64,000 bases of DNA from Williamsia herbipolensis (GCF_000964005.1 NZ_JXYP01000036.1:1-64000); one strand, 5' to 3'; counted from the stretch's first letter, positions 41,512-52,521 are shown. Made by a program: numbers and translations. Notes: a model not told the origin generated them from the sequence alone.

Positions 41512-43110
41512 GTGACGAATCACCAGACCAGCGTGGCCGCACTGCGCGCGGTCGCCGCCGAGCACCCCGACGGTGTCGCGATCGTCGACGACCAGTGGGG
41601 CGAGGACGTCACGCTGACCTGGTCGCAGTTGCTGGCGGCGGTCCGCACGTTCGCCGGAGCGCTCGTCGAGAACGGCGTCGCGGCGGGCGATCGGGTCGCG
41701 ATCTGGTCGCCCAACAGCGCGCACTGGCCGGTCGCGGCACTCGGGGCGCACTACGCGGGCGCGACACTGGTCCCGTTGAACACCCGCTACACCGCCACCG
41801 AGGTCGTCGACGTGCTCGTGCGCACCCATGCGCGCGCCCTGGTGGTGGCCGGGACGTTCCTCGGCACCGATCGGCTCGCCGCGGTGACCGAACAGGTCGA
41901 CCTCGGCGCCGACACCGACGTGCGGGTCGCGGTCCGGATCCGACTCGACGACCAGCCACACGCCACGGTCGACCACAGCCGAGGCGCGGGGATCGACTGG
42001 GACGACTTCCTGGCCGGCGCGACCGACGGGTCGCGTGCGCAGGCCGACACCCGCGCCGACGCGGTCGCGCCGGAGGACCTGTCGGACATCCTGTTCACGT
42101 CGGGCACCACCGGGCGCAGCAAGGGCGTGTTGGCCGAGCACCGGCAGTCGATGGCCGGTGCGTACGCGTGGGGCGCGAACGGGCGACTCTCCCCCGACGA
42201 CCGCTACCTGATGGTCAATCCCTACTTCCACACGTTCGGCTACAAGGCCGGCATCCTCGCGTGCACGCTGTTCGCGACCACGATGGTGCCGCTCGCGGTC
42301 TACAGCGCCCCGGCGGCGATGACCGCCGTGGAACGACACCGGGCGACGGTGTTCCCGGGAGCGCCGACCATCTTCCAGACCATCCTCGACGACCCGGGCC
42401 GGTCGGCCGCGGATCTGTCGTCGCTGCGACTGGTCGTCACCGGCGCGGCGATCGTGCCGGTGGTGCTCGTCGAACGCATCCAGCGCGACCTCGGGGTCGA
42501 CACCGTCATCACCGCCTACGGGCTGAGCGAGGCGAGTGGGTTCGTGTCGACGTGCACTCCCTCCGACGACGACCTGACCGTCGCCACGACGTGCGGGCGG
42601 GCGTTCGAGGGCATGGAGATAACACTGTCGGATGCCGGTGAGGTGCTCACCCGCGGCGCGATGGTGATGCGGGGTTACCTCGACGACCCCGTCGCGACGG
42701 CCGAGGCCATCGACGTCGACGGATGGCTGCACACCGGTGACATCGGCACCCTCGACGACCGGGGAAATCTGTCGATCACCGACCGACTCAAGGACATGTA
42801 CATCTGCGGCGGTTTCAACGTCTACCCCGCCGAGGTCGAACAGACCTTGACACGCATCGCCGACGTGACCGAGGCCGCGGTCGTGGGAGTACCCGACGAA
42901 CGACTCGGAGAAGTCGGGCGGGCATTTCTCACGGTGCGATCAGGTGCGACCATCGACGTCGACTACGTGATCGAACACTGCCGTTCCACTTTGGCGAATT
43001 TCAAGATCCCACGCAGCGTGGTGGTGATCGATGAATTCCCGCGTAACGCGGCCGGAAAGATTCTGAAACGCGAACTTCTCGGCAGGACAGCGAATTCCGG
43101 GGCGAAATAG
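41512..43110 (+). CDS. fadD3: HIP-CoA synthetase FadD3
   Basis: The 532-residue AMP-forming ligase has the ATP-binding signature ILFTSGTTGRSKGVL near residue 188, YGLSEASGF near 338, the hinge region TGDIGTLDDRGNLSITDRLKDMYICGGFNVYPAEVE near 408 and the catalytic lysine in NAAGKILKREL near 515. FadD3 activates the propanoate side chain of the two-ring intermediate HIP with CoA and so commits it to ring C/D breakdown. GTG 41512 follows AAGGAG. It is divergent from fadE30 as in M. tuberculosis, but is then followed by lsr2 instead of fadE31-33. Confidence 0.93.
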   Translation: MTNHQTSVAALRAVAAEHPDGVAIVDDQWGEDVTLTWSQLLAAVRTFAGALVENGVAAGDRVAIWSPNSAHWPVAALGAHYAGATLVPLNTRYTATEVVDVLVRTHARALVVAGTFLGTDRLAAVTEQVDLGADTDVRVAVRIRLDDQPHATVDHSRGAGIDWDDFLAGATDGSRAQADTRADAVAPEDLSDILFTSGTTGRSKGVLAEHRQSMAGAYAWGANGRLSPDDRYLMVNPYFHTFGYKAGILACTLFATTMVPLAVYSAPAAMTAVERHRATVFPGAPTIFQTILDDPGRSAADLSSLRLVVTGAAIVPVVLVERIQRDLGVDTVITAYGLSEASGFVSTCTPSDDDLTVATTCGRAFEGMEITLSDAGEVLTRGAMVMRGYLDDPVATAEAIDVDGWLHTGDIGTLDDRGNLSITDRLKDMYICGGFNVYPAEVEQTLTRIADVTEAAVVGVPDERLGEVGRAFLTVRSGATIDVDYVIEHCRSTLANFKIPRSVVVIDEFPRNAAGKILKRELLGRTANSGAK

Positions 43111-43128
43111 TCCGGTCGAAAGAGGCGG

Positions 43129-43458
43129 TCAGTGCGCCGCGTTGTAGAGCTCGACGATGTCGCCCGACACCCGGCCCCGCGCCGACACACCGTGTCCGTT
43201 ACGACGTGCCCACTCGCGGATCGCGGCGCTCTGGCCTGCGTCGACACCGGTCGATGCGGACGAGCGGCCTCGACGCTTCCCGCCGACCCGGCGCGCGTGC
43301 TCGACCCACGTGTCGATCTCGGCGCGCAGGCGTGCCGCGTTCTCGGCGGAGAGATCGATCTCGTAGCTGATCCCGTCGATGCCGAATTCCACGGTCTCGT
43401 CGGCCGATGCGCTCTCGTCGACGTCATCCACCAGGGTGACCGTCACCTTTTTCGCCAT
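43129..43458 (-). CDS. lsr2: Nucleoid-associated protein Lsr2
   Basis: The 109-residue protein starts [16 protein letters not shown], has the dimerisation domain ([34 protein letters not shown], residues about 25-58) and the C-terminal DNA-binding domain with the AT-hook-like RGR in [14 protein letters not shown] near residue 94. Lsr2 is the actinobacterial H-NS counterpart that binds AT-rich DNA and silences horizontally acquired genes. It follows lysS as in M. tuberculosis (Rv3597c/Rv3598c). Its upstream region carries two clear symmetric sequences. Confidence 0.95.
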   Translation of the reverse strand: MAKKVTVTLVDDVDESASADETVEFGIDGISYEIDLSAENAARLRAEIDTWVEHARRVGGKRRGRSSASTGVDAGQSAAIREWARRNGHGVSARGRVSGDIVELYNAAH

Positions 43459-43533
43459 CTCGCTGCCCCCACCATGAATTGTTCGATTCGTTATTGCCGC
43501 GGGCGGGCAGGGAGAACACTGGTGAGTGCCCCC

Positions 43534-43567
43534 GGTTACAGCCCCCCGGCCGAAACCCACTGTAACC
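43534..43567. promoter_or_regulatory. Perfect 8-bp inverted repeat in the lsr2 upstream region
   Basis: GGTTACAG (43534-43541) and CTGTAACC (43560-43567) are perfectly complementary, 18 nt apart, about 80-110 nt upstream of the lsr2 start. A second palindrome, GACAATTGTC, is at 43583-43592. They may be regulator sites or a hairpin after lysS; which is not decided by the sequence. Confidence 0.5.
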
Positions 43568-43613
43568 ACATATCGGGGGTACGACAATTGTCATCGGGTG
43601 ATGACTGCGGCAT

Positions 43614-45128
43614 TCATTCGTTCGGCTTCACGAACGGAAACAGGATTGTCTCCCGGATTCCCAATCCCGTCAGCGCCATGAGAAGTCGGTCGATACCCAT
43701 TCCCGTGCCGGTGGTCGGCGGCATTCCGTGTTCCATCGCGGTGAGGAATTCCTCGTCGAGGACCATCGCCTCGTCGTCCCCGGCCGACGCGAGTCGCGCC
43801 TGATCGACGAATCGCTCCCGCTGGATCACGGGGTCGATCAGCTCCGAGTAGCCCGTGGCCAGTTCGAATCCACGGACATAGAGGTCCCACTTCTCGACCA
43901 CGCCGGGGATCGAGCGGTGATCGCGGGTGAGCGGCGAGGTCTCGACCGGGAAATCGCGGACGAAGAACGGGCGGTCGATGTGCCTGCCCACCTGGTCCTC
44001 CCACAATTCCTCGACGAGCTTGCCGTGCCCGTATCCCTTGTCGCGCGGAACGGCCAGGCCGACCTTCTCGGCCAGTGCCAACAGGGTCGGCACCGAAGTC
44101 TCCGGGGTGATCTCGGTACCGACCGCCTCCGACAGCGACGGGTACATCGAGATCGTCAGCCACTCACCGGACAGGTCGTAGACCGTGCCGTCGGCGAGCG
44201 TGGGGGTCAGGGTGCCCAGCGCCCGCTGCGCCACGTCCTGCACCAGTTCACGGGTCATCACCGCCGAATCGTCGTAGGTGCCGTAGGCCTGATAGGTCTC
44301 CAGCATCGCGAACTCGGGCGAATGCGTGGAGTCGATGCCCTCGTTGCGGAAGTTGCGGTTGATCTCGAAGACGCGCTCGAGTCCGCCCACCACGCAGCGC
44401 TTGAGGAACAACTCCGGCGCGATCCGCAGGTACATGTCGATGTCGAGGGCGTTGGAGTGGGTGACGAACGGGCGGGCCGCGGCGCCGCCGTGTTGGGCCT
44501 GCAGCATCGGCGTCTCGACCTCGATGAAGTCTCGCTCGGCGAGAGCCGCACGGAGCTCGCGGATCACCGCGACACGGGTGCGGGCCGTCTCGCGGGCGGA
44601 CGGACGGACGATGAGGTCGACGTACCGCTGGCGGACGCGCGCCTCCTCGCTGAGTTCCTTGTGCGCGACGGGCAACGGCCGCAACGCCTTCGAGGCGATC
44701 TGCCAGGCATCGGCCATCACGCTGAGCTCGCCGGTGCGCGAGCTGATCACCTCGCCGTGGACGTAGACGAAGTCACCGAGATCGACATCGCTCTTCCATG
44801 CGGCGAGCGCCTCCTCGCCGACACCGTTGTAGCTGATCATCACCTGCAGCTGGGTCCCGTCGCCCTCCTGCAGGGTGCCGAAACACAGCTTTCCCTTGTT
44901 GCGCACGAACATCACGCGTCCGACGACGCCCACCTGTGTGCCGGTGGCGTGGTCGACGGGCAGGTCGGGGTGCTCGGCACGCACCTGCGCGAGTGAGTGC
45001 GTGCGCGGGATCGACACGGGGTACGCCTGGCCGCCGTCGGCGAGGATCCGGGCGCGCTTCTCACGTCGGATGCGCAGCTGCTCGGGCAGGTGGTCGATGT
45101 TGTCGGGCGAAGTGTCGGTCACCCGCAC
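43614..45128 (-). CDS. lysS: Lysyl-tRNA synthetase, class II
   Basis: The 504-residue enzyme has an N-terminal OB-fold anticodon-binding domain ([32 protein letters not shown] near residue 65) and the class II catalytic motifs: motif 2 [23 protein letters not shown] near 258 and motif 3 [15 protein letters not shown] near 475. It charges tRNA-Lys. It is followed by lsr2 after 155 nt. There is no fused MprF/LysX membrane domain. Confidence 0.97.
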   Translation of the reverse strand: MRVTDTSPDNIDHLPEQLRIRREKRARILADGGQAYPVSIPRTHSLAQVRAEHPDLPVDHATGTQVGVVGRVMFVRNKGKLCFGTLQEGDGTQLQVMISYNGVGEEALAAWKSDVDLGDFVYVHGEVISSRTGELSVMADAWQIASKALRPLPVAHKELSEEARVRQRYVDLIVRPSARETARTRVAVIRELRAALAERDFIEVETPMLQAQHGGAAARPFVTHSNALDIDMYLRIAPELFLKRCVVGGLERVFEINRNFRNEGIDSTHSPEFAMLETYQAYGTYDDSAVMTRELVQDVAQRALGTLTPTLADGTVYDLSGEWLTISMYPSLSEAVGTEITPETSVPTLLALAEKVGLAVPRDKGYGHGKLVEELWEDQVGRHIDRPFFVRDFPVETSPLTRDHRSIPGVVEKWDLYVRGFELATGYSELIDPVIQRERFVDQARLASAGDDEAMVLDEEFLTAMEHGMPPTTGTGMGIDRLLMALTGLGIRETILFPFVKPNE

Positions 45129-45146
45129 GACCCTATCGGCACCCGA

Positions 45147-45587
45147 TCAGTGGGCCGAGATCACCGCGAGGTCGCGGCGCTGCGATGCGCTCAGCGGTCG
45201 ATGACCGAGGTCACGGGTGCTCCGCAGGGCGCGGTGGCCGCCGAGCAGGAACCGGGCACCCGGTACCCCACGGGCGTGCAGGTGCCAGGTGAGCCACTCG
45301 GCGTCGTGCCCGTCGGCGCCGACGAGCACCCAGCGGGTGTCGGCGGTGATGCCGCGCAGCGATTCGGCGGTGTCGGGGACGAGGCGGTCGACGACGATCG
45401 CGGCGTCGATCGCCAGCGCGCCGGCGATCACGCCGTGGGTGTCACGCTCACGCTGATCGCGGATGTCGACGACGCGGTGACCTGCGGCGACGGCCGGGGA
45501 GAACTCGTCGACGCGGAGCGACAGGACGCCGATACGACGCGTGGTGACGGGATGGGAGATGTGCGCACGGGGTGCCAGGACAGGCAT
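45147..45587 (-). CDS. Rhodanese-like domain protein without the catalytic cysteine
   Basis: The 146-residue protein from ATG 45587 (GAGGT upstream) shows a rhodanese fold: FSPAVAAGHRVVDIRDQRERDTHGVIAGALAID near residue 30 is the typical first half. The loop that should hold the active-site cysteine reads VLVGADGHDAEW, so sulphur transfer is unlikely. It lies between coaX and lysS, where M. tuberculosis has only a very short gene. A role in binding or regulation is possible; nothing more is visible. Confidence 0.75.
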   Translation of the reverse strand: MPVLAPRAHISHPVTTRRIGVLSLRVDEFSPAVAAGHRVVDIRDQRERDTHGVIAGALAIDAAIVVDRLVPDTAESLRGITADTRWVLVGADGHDAEWLTWHLHARGVPGARFLLGGHRALRSTRDLGHRPLSASQRRDLAVISAH

Positions 45588-45675
45588 GTGGGATACCTCG
45601 AGGTGAGATGTGGGGACAGCAGGAGTCGATGAGGGCTTTCTCAGCCCCGACAACACTCCGCGCCACGACACGTCA

Positions 45676-46509
45676 TCACGGGGCAGAGTCTGCCACAGGT
45701 CCCCGCTTGCGCGCACGCGCCAGGTCGTTCTGCCGCTCGAACACCAGCCGCAGTCCCTCGAGGGTGAGGTGGCCGTGGTGGACGTCGAGGGTGCGGCACT
45801 CGTCGAAGACGAGCGGTGCGAGGTAGCCCGTCGCGACCACGGTCACCTCGTCGGTGTCGGCGAAGCCGGGGATCTCGCGACGCACCCGCGTCACCAGCCC
45901 GTCGACCTGCCCCGCGAAGCCGTAGAGGATGCCCGACTGCAGCGCCTCGACGGTGTTCTTGCCGACCACGCTGCGCGGCGGCAGCAGTTCGACGGTGCGC
46001 AGGGTGACGGTGCGGGCCGCGAGCGCGTCGACGGCGAGGTCGATGCCGGGGGCGATGGCCCCACCGAGGAACTCCCCCTTCGCCGACACCACGTCGACGA
46101 GGGTGGTGGTGCCGAAATCGACGACGATGCAGGCCGTCCCGTACGTGGCGTGCGCGGCGAGCGCGTTGGCGACGCGATCGGTCCCGACCTCCTTGGGATT
46201 GTCGACGAGCAGTGCGACACCGGTGCGCAGCCCCGGTTCGAGCAGGACGTGCGGACCTGACCCGAAGTACTTGCCCACCACCACACGCATCTCGCGCAGC
46301 AGCGACGGGACCGTGGATAGGCCCACCACCGACACGACGCGATCGACGTCGTCGCCGAGCAGACCCCGCAGGGTGAGGGCGAGTTCGTCGGCGGTCATCC
46401 GTGGTTCGGTGCGGATCCGCCAGTCGCGCACCAGGTGTGCGTGATCGCCGCGGCCGGCGAACACGCCGAGGTGGATGTTGGTGTTGCCGACGTCGAGGGC
46501 GAGGAGCAT
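45676..46509 (-). CDS. coaX: Type III pantothenate kinase CoaX
   Basis: The 277-residue protein has the ASKHA-type phosphate motif MLLALDVGNTNIHLGVF at the start, GTDRVANALAAHATYGTACIVVDFGTTTLVDVVS near residue 108 and GGAIAPGIDLAVDALAARTVTLRTVEL near 149. It phosphorylates pantothenate in the first step of CoA synthesis and needs no high-affinity ATP site. It lies 6 nt after panD, so pantothenate synthesis and phosphorylation are made together. Confidence 0.95.
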   Translation of the reverse strand: MLLALDVGNTNIHLGVFAGRGDHAHLVRDWRIRTEPRMTADELALTLRGLLGDDVDRVVSVVGLSTVPSLLREMRVVVGKYFGSGPHVLLEPGLRTGVALLVDNPKEVGTDRVANALAAHATYGTACIVVDFGTTTLVDVVSAKGEFLGGAIAPGIDLAVDALAARTVTLRTVELLPPRSVVGKNTVEALQSGILYGFAGQVDGLVTRVRREIPGFADTDEVTVVATGYLAPLVFDECRTLDVHHGHLTLEGLRLVFERQNDLARARKRGPVADSAP

Positions 46510-46515
46510 CTGACG

Positions 46516-46932
46516 CTATCCGACGAGTTCGCGGGGATCGAGCAGACCCGACCCGGCCGGCGCGTGGGCCGGGTCGGCGCCGGAGGAGACGATGCGGTTG
46601 TCCTCGTCGACGAACACCACGTGGGGACGGTAGGTGGTCAGTTCCTCCGGGCTCAACACGCCGTAGGCGATGATGATGACGAGGTCGCCGGGATGGACGA
46701 GATGGGCTGCGGCCCCGTTGATCCCGATCACGCCGCTGCCCCGGGGACCGGCGATGGCGTAGGTCTCGAGGCGGGCGCCGTTGTCGATGTCGACGATGGT
46801 GACCTGCTCGCCCTCGAGGATGTCGGCGGCGGTGAGCAGATCGGCGTCGATCGTCACCGAACCGACGTAGTGGAGATCGGCCTGCGTGACCCGTGCGCGG
46901 TGGATCTTGGAGGTCATCATGGTGCGGAACAT
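46516..46932 (-). CDS. panD: Aspartate 1-decarboxylase PanD
   Basis: The 138-residue proenzyme contains [10 protein letters not shown], placing the self-cleavage site at Gly24-Ser25, which yields the pyruvoyl cofactor. [25 protein letters not shown] is the conserved C-terminal block. It makes beta-alanine from aspartate for pantothenate. It lies 6 nt after panC. Confidence 0.97.
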   Translation of the reverse strand: MFRTMMTSKIHRARVTQADLHYVGSVTIDADLLTAADILEGEQVTIVDIDNGARLETYAIAGPRGSGVIGINGAAAHLVHPGDLVIIIAYGVLSPEELTTYRPHVVFVDEDNRIVSSGADPAHAPAGSGLLDPRELVG

Positions 46933-46938
46933 GGTGTC

Positions 46939-47907
46939 TCAGTGCCCTTCCGGGTGATCGGCCGACACGGTGTCGGGGTCGCCGCTGCCGCGGTTGAGGA
47001 ATCCGGTGCCGACCGCGACACCGACGTTGTCGAGGAGTCGGGTGGTCCCGACGCGGGCGGCCACGAGCAGTCGGCCGTCGCCGTGCTCGGGTGGCGGACC
47101 GAGGTCGACGCCGCGGACCTCGAGGTAGTCGACGTCGATATCGGGACGCTCGGCGAGCACGCCGCGGGCGGTGGACAGGATGGCCTCGACCCCACCGGCG
47201 GCCGCGTAGGCCCCGGCGACCAGGGCCGCCGACAGCGCCGTCGCCGATTCTCGTTGTGCGGGGGTGAGATAGCGGTTGCGGCTCGACATGGCCAGCCCGT
47301 CGGGTTCGCGCACCGTGGGCACCCCGACGATCGCGATGTCGAGGTTGAGGTCGGTGACCATCTGCCGCACCAGGACGAGCTGCTGGTAGTCCTTCTCGCC
47401 GAAGTAGGCGGCGTGCGGCGCGGCGATGGCGAGCAGTTTCGCGACGACGGTGAGCATGCCCGCGAAATGCGTGGGCCGGGAGGCGGCCTCGAGGTCGGCA
47501 CCTGCCGGTCCGGGGTGCACGGTGGTGCGGGGGCCGTTGGGGTACATGTCGGCCGCGGTGGGCGCGAACAGCAGTTCCACACCCATCTCCTCGCAGATCG
47601 CGCGGTCGGCGTCGAAGGTGCGCGGGTAGGCGTCGAGATCCTCACCGACCCCGAACTGCAGGGGGTTGACGAAGATCGACACGATCACCACGGTCGGCCC
47701 CTGTGCCTTCGCCGCGCGGATGAGCTCGCGGTGGCCGGCGTGCAGGGCGCCCATGGTCGGCACCAGTACCACCCGTTTGCCGGTCGACCGCAGCGCCCGG
47801 CTGATCTGGGTGAGCGTCGCCGGGTCGCGGTGCACGGTGAGCGATCCCGCGACGTAGGGACGTCCGGGCGTCGTGGGGGCGGGTGGAGCGGGGTCGGGCG
47901 GGGTCAC
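46939..47907 (-). CDS. panC: Pantothenate synthetase PanC
   Basis: The 322-residue enzyme has the HIGH-type motif TMGALHAGHRELIRAAK near residue 51, YFGEKDYQQLVLVRQMV near 167, the KMSKS-like MSSRNRYL near 207 and RLLDNVGV near the C-terminus. It joins pantoate and beta-alanine with ATP. The GTG at 47907 overlaps the preceding stop as GTGA; the first 25 residues are a proline-rich extension, so translation could begin a little later. Confidence 0.95.
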   Translation of the reverse strand: MTPPDPAPPAPTTPGRPYVAGSLTVHRDPATLTQISRALRSTGKRVVLVPTMGALHAGHRELIRAAKAQGPTVVIVSIFVNPLQFGVGEDLDAYPRTFDADRAICEEMGVELLFAPTAADMYPNGPRTTVHPGPAGADLEAASRPTHFAGMLTVVAKLLAIAAPHAAYFGEKDYQQLVLVRQMVTDLNLDIAIVGVPTVREPDGLAMSSRNRYLTPAQRESATALSAALVAGAYAAAGGVEAILSTARGVLAERPDIDVDYLEVRGVDLGPPPEHGDGRLLVAARVGTTRLLDNVGVAVGTGFLNRGSGDPDTVSADHPEGH

Positions 47908-48854
47908 AGGTCACCTCGAGGTGGGGTCGAACCGGTCAGGACGTCGATCAACGCCGACGGGGCATCGGTGCGGGCGGCGTCGCGCAGCGACATGGCGCGG
48001 TAGGTCTCGGCGAGATCGGGATCGGCCGCGCCCAGGGCGGCGAGGTGCGCGGCGACGGCGGCGGCGTCCCCCCGGGCGACCGGTCCGGTGAGCGCCGACG
48101 GGCCGAGTTCGAGCACGTTGGCCAGCGCCGCCGACACCAGCGGACCGAGGATGCGCTCCGGCACGCCTGACGCGAGCGGATCGGAATCGATGGCGGAGAA
48201 CCCCTCGCCGGCCGACTGCTCCAGGGCGATCCGCAGCGCGGCGACGGCGTCGGACACCAGCGCGACAACATGATTCGCGCCGTGGGCCAGCGCTGCGTGG
48301 TACAGCGGGCGGGCCTTCTCGGCGACGGCGACGGGTTCGCCGCCCATCTCCAGCACCAGGGAGGTCCCGACGGCGTGGCCGATCTCGTCGGCGGCGGTCA
48401 CACCGAAGCAGGCCGAGCGGAGTCGGGTGATGTCGTCGTCGCTGTCGACGAAGGTCATCGCCGGGTGCAGGGCGAGCGGTGTGGCGCCGAGCGCGGTCAG
48501 GGGTTCGAGGATCGCGACGCCGCGCGCGCCGGCGGTGTGGGCGACGATCGTGCCCGGGCGGACCGCGCCCGATCGTGCGAGGTCGGCGATCACGGTCGGC
48601 AGGGCGGCGTCGGGCACGCTGACGATCAGCAGTTCACTGCGGGCCGCGACGGCGGCGAGGTCGAGGATCTGCGATTCGGGCAGGCGGCGGGCGGCGCGCG
48701 ATCGCGACTGCGGTGACCGTGCGACCACCGCGCCGACCACGTGGTCGGCGCGTTCGAGGGCTGCACCGAGGGCGGTGCCCACCCGACCGGCCGACACGAT
48801 CCCGACGGTGAGTCGGGCCGGCGCGGGCCAGTTGGCGATACCCGGTGAGGTCAC
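47904..48854 (-). CDS. Rossmann-like / DUF2520 oxidoreductase-like protein (Rv3603c-like)
   Basis: The 316-residue protein has an N-terminal Rossmann motif (VGIVSAGRVGTALGAALERADHVVGAVVARS near residue 18) and a C-terminal helical DUF2520 domain (HAALAHGANHVVALVSDAVAALRIALEQ, then GPVARGDAAAVAAHLAAL). It resembles ketopantoate reductase and pyrroline carboxylate reductase relatives. Its tight coupling to panC (GTGA) suggests a part in pantoate supply, which the sequence alone does not prove. Confidence 0.87.
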   Translation of the reverse strand: MTSPGIANWPAPARLTVGIVSAGRVGTALGAALERADHVVGAVVARSPQSRSRAARRLPESQILDLAAVAARSELLIVSVPDAALPTVIADLARSGAVRPGTIVAHTAGARGVAILEPLTALGATPLALHPAMTFVDSDDDITRLRSACFGVTAADEIGHAVGTSLVLEMGGEPVAVAEKARPLYHAALAHGANHVVALVSDAVAALRIALEQSAGEGFSAIDSDPLASGVPERILGPLVSAALANVLELGPSALTGPVARGDAAAVAAHLAALGAADPDLAETYRAMSLRDAARTDAPSALIDVLTGSTPPRGDL

Positions 48855-48979
48855 CGATGTCCTCCGATGCTCGTTCCGGTCCCAGCCATCGGGTACCGGA
48901 CGTTCCTGGGCGAGGATAGGTCGCCGATCACCTCAGCAGCCAACGCGTGTGATCGGGGTCACCGATGCGGCGGTGTCGT

Positions 48980-50077
48980 TCAGTCGCGACGACGGCGGCG
49001 GCCACCGGGGGTGGGCGCGCGGAACTGCTCGATGAGCTCCGACACCGACCGGCCGTTGGCGTGCGCGCCCGGCTCGGTCTCCGGTGCGCGGTGTCGGTCG
49101 CGACCGCGGGTCGACGCGGAGGTGTCCCACGCGGCGGTGGTGTCGGCGACGGCCTCGGGTTCGGGCTCCGCTTCCGTCTCGGGAGCGACGATCGGCTGGG
49201 GTTCGGGTTCCGGTGCGGACTCGGGGACCGATGCGGCGCCCGCGCCCGATCGACCGTGGCGGCCGCTGCTCGCGGCGGGGGTCTCGACCGGCGGGGTGGA
49301 GACCGGCGGCTCGGGATCGCGCGGCTCGGGTCGGCGCGGGGTCGCGACCGGCGAAGGCTCCGGAGCGGCGGCCGGCTCGGGTGTCACCGGCGCCGACGGG
49401 GCGGGGACCGACGGCGCGGGGGTGGCCCACTCGTCGGTCGGCGTCTCGTCGGTGAACACGGGAGCCTCGGTGAACGCAGGGGCCTCGGGTGATCGGGACG
49501 CGGGCGCCTCGGTGGGCGCGGTGCCCGCGAAGTCCCGCTCGGCCACGACGCTGTCGTCGAGGAGCGCGGTCGGTGGCCGGGGTCCGCGGGTGCGCTCGAG
49601 TTCGGGGTAGCGCTCCGTCGACAGCGCGACCCGCTGTTCGGGCAGTTCGCCGACCAGCAGCTCGAGGCTCGACCGCAACGCCGCGACCTGGGCCTGGAGC
49701 TCGTGGAGTTCCTCGTTGGTCTCGGCGCGCACCTCTTTGCGGATCTGGGCCTCGACGCCGAGTTCGTACTGCCGACGCGCGGTGATCTCGCGTTCGAGCT
49801 GCAACTCGTAGACCAGTCGCAGGTCGCGGGTCTTCGCCTCGGCCGAGTCGGCCTGGCGGCGGAACTTGGTCACCAGGATCGCCCCGATCACCGCTGCCCA
49901 CAGCGCCGCGATGACCGCGAGGCTCGCGACGATGCTGCGGGTCGGGCTGAAGATCATCGCGACGCTCGCGCCGATGGCGAGGGCGAGCAGCAGACCGAGC
50001 AGGTACTGGGCCGGACCACGGCGCTGACGGCGTGCGTCGGCCTTGCGGCCACCGGAGGTCGTCATGGGCGTCAACAT
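48980..50077 (-). CDS. Membrane protein with coiled coil and Pro/Ala/Glu-rich tail (Rv3604c-like)
   Basis: The 365-residue protein has two membrane segments (YLLGLLLALAIGASVAMIF and IVASLAVIAALWAAVIGAILV), then a helical coiled-coil region (residues about 75-150: REITARRQYELGVEAQIRKEVRAETNEELHELQAQVAALRSSLELL). It ends in a long low-complexity tail rich in Pro, Ala and Glu, closing [22 protein letters not shown]. The ATG at 50065 is an alternative start. The topology suggests an envelope scaffold, but no activity is known. Confidence 0.82.
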   Translation of the reverse strand: MLTPMTTSGGRKADARRQRRGPAQYLLGLLLALAIGASVAMIFSPTRSIVASLAVIAALWAAVIGAILVTKFRRQADSAEAKTRDLRLVYELQLEREITARRQYELGVEAQIRKEVRAETNEELHELQAQVAALRSSLELLVGELPEQRVALSTERYPELERTRGPRPPTALLDDSVVAERDFAGTAPTEAPASRSPEAPAFTEAPVFTDETPTDEWATPAPSVPAPSAPVTPEPAAAPEPSPVATPRRPEPRDPEPPVSTPPVETPAASSGRHGRSGAGAASVPESAPEPEPQPIVAPETEAEPEPEAVADTTAAWDTSASTRGRDRHRAPETEPGAHANGRSVSELIEQFRAPTPGGRRRRRD

Positions 50078-50155
50078 ACCTGCGTTCGCGTGACGGTTGT
50101 GCGAGGTCGATCGGTGGTTCCCCGACCGAAGTTCACGAGGGGTCGTACCGGAGGG

Positions 50156-51224
<1,069 letters not shown>

Positions 51225-51228
<4 letters not shown>

Positions 51229-51602
51229 CGGTCCCCTCGCGGTGAGCGCGAACGCCGCGCGACGACGGCGACGTCGGCGAAGGTGAGCGGGATCGGCGCC
51301 GACGGCTTGTGCAGCGTGACCTCGCAGGCCGCCACCCGGTCGTCACGCATGATGTCCTCGGCGATCTCGGCGCTCACCGTCTCGATGAGGTCGCGCGGTT
51401 CGCCCGCGACGATGTCGTGGGCGCGCTGGGCGAGACCGCCGTAGTCGACGGTGTCGGCGAGGTCGTCGCTCGCGGCGGCCGGGCGCAGGTCGAGCCACAG
51501 CACGATGTCGACGACGAAATCCTGTCCGTCGCGACGCTCGTGGGCGAACACGCCGTGGTGACCGCGAACGGCCAACCCGCGCAATTCGATCCGGTCAGCC
51601 AT
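51225..51602 (-). CDS. folB: Dihydroneopterin aldolase FolB
   Basis: The 125-residue protein from ATG 51602 has the family core [35 protein letters not shown] near residue 4 (with the catalytic glutamate), [16 protein letters not shown] near 50, [14 protein letters not shown] near 74 and [11 protein letters not shown]. It cleaves dihydroneopterin. The start lies inside the last codons of folP, an 8-nt overlap. Confidence 0.95.
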
Positions 51603-52521
51603 CCACTCGCCCTCGCCGTCCACCGTCGTTCCATGCCGTCGCGACGGCGATGGCGTCGCGACTCGAGACCACATCGTGCACACGCACGCCCCACGCCCCG
51701 TTCATGGCGGCCAGTGCACTGATCGCCGCGGTGGCGACCTCACGACCGGCCGGCGGGCGGGGATCGGCGTCGCCGCCGAGCAGCGCACCGAGGAAACGCT
51801 TGCGCGATGCCCCGACGAGCACCGGGAACCCCAGACCGACCAGCGTCGGCAGGGCGTGCAGCAGGGCCCAGTTGTGTTCGGTGGCCTTGGCGAATCCGAG
51901 CCCGGGGTCGAGGATCACCGATCCCGGGTCGACGCCCGCCGACACCGCGGCGTCGACCTGGGAGAGCAGTTCGCCGCTGACCTCGGCGACCACGTCGCGG
52001 TAGCCGCCGACGTCGTCGACCCGGTGGGCGAAGCGTTGCTCACCGGTGCGGTCGCGCGCCGGTCGCCAGTGCATGAGGATCCACGGCACGCCCGCGTCGG
52101 CGACGACGCGCGCCATGTCGGGGTCGGCGCGGCCGCCGGACACGTCGTTGACGATCTGGGCGCCCGCCGCGACGGCCGCCTCGGCGACCGGGGCGTGCAT
52201 CGTGTCGACGGAGACGACGATCCCGTCGGCCGACAACGCGCGGACCACGGGGACGACTCGGGCGATCTCGGTCTCGGGATCGATGCGGACGGCGCCCGGG
52301 CGGGTCGATTCCCCGCCGACGTCGACGAGGTCGGCACCCTCGTGGGTGAGGCGACGTCCGTGGGCGACGGCGGCGTCGATGTCGAGGTAGCGGCCGCCGT
52401 CGGAGAAGGAGTCCGCGGTGACGTTCAGGACACCGATCACCCGGGTCCGACCGCCGGTGGTGGCGATGGACGCACGACGTGCGGGCTCCGGTGACACCCG
52501 GTCAGCGTAGGCGAGGGACAC
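51595..52521 (-). CDS. folP: Dihydropteroate synthase FolP
   Basis: The 308-residue TIM-barrel enzyme has [18 protein letters not shown] near residue 30, [12 protein letters not shown] near 58, [13 protein letters not shown] near 122 and [14 protein letters not shown] near 203, with the SRKRFLG substrate loop near 237. It condenses dihydropterin pyrophosphate with para-aminobenzoate and is the sulfonamide target. GTG 52521 is used here; a GTG eight codons later is also possible. Confidence 0.95.
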   Translation of the reverse strand: MSLAYADRVSPEPARRASIATTGGRTRVIGVLNVTADSFSDGGRYLDIDAAVAHGRRLTHEGADLVDVGGESTRPGAVRIDPETEIARVVPVVRALSADGIVVSVDTMHAPVAEAAVAAGAQIVNDVSGGRADPDMARVVADAGVPWILMHWRPARDRTGEQRFAHRVDDVGGYRDVVAEVSGELLSQVDAAVSAGVDPGSVILDPGLGFAKATEHNWALLHALPTLVGLGFPVLVGASRKRFLGALLGGDADPRPPAGREVATAAISALAAMNGAWGVRVHDVVSSRDAIAVATAWNDGGRRGRVDG

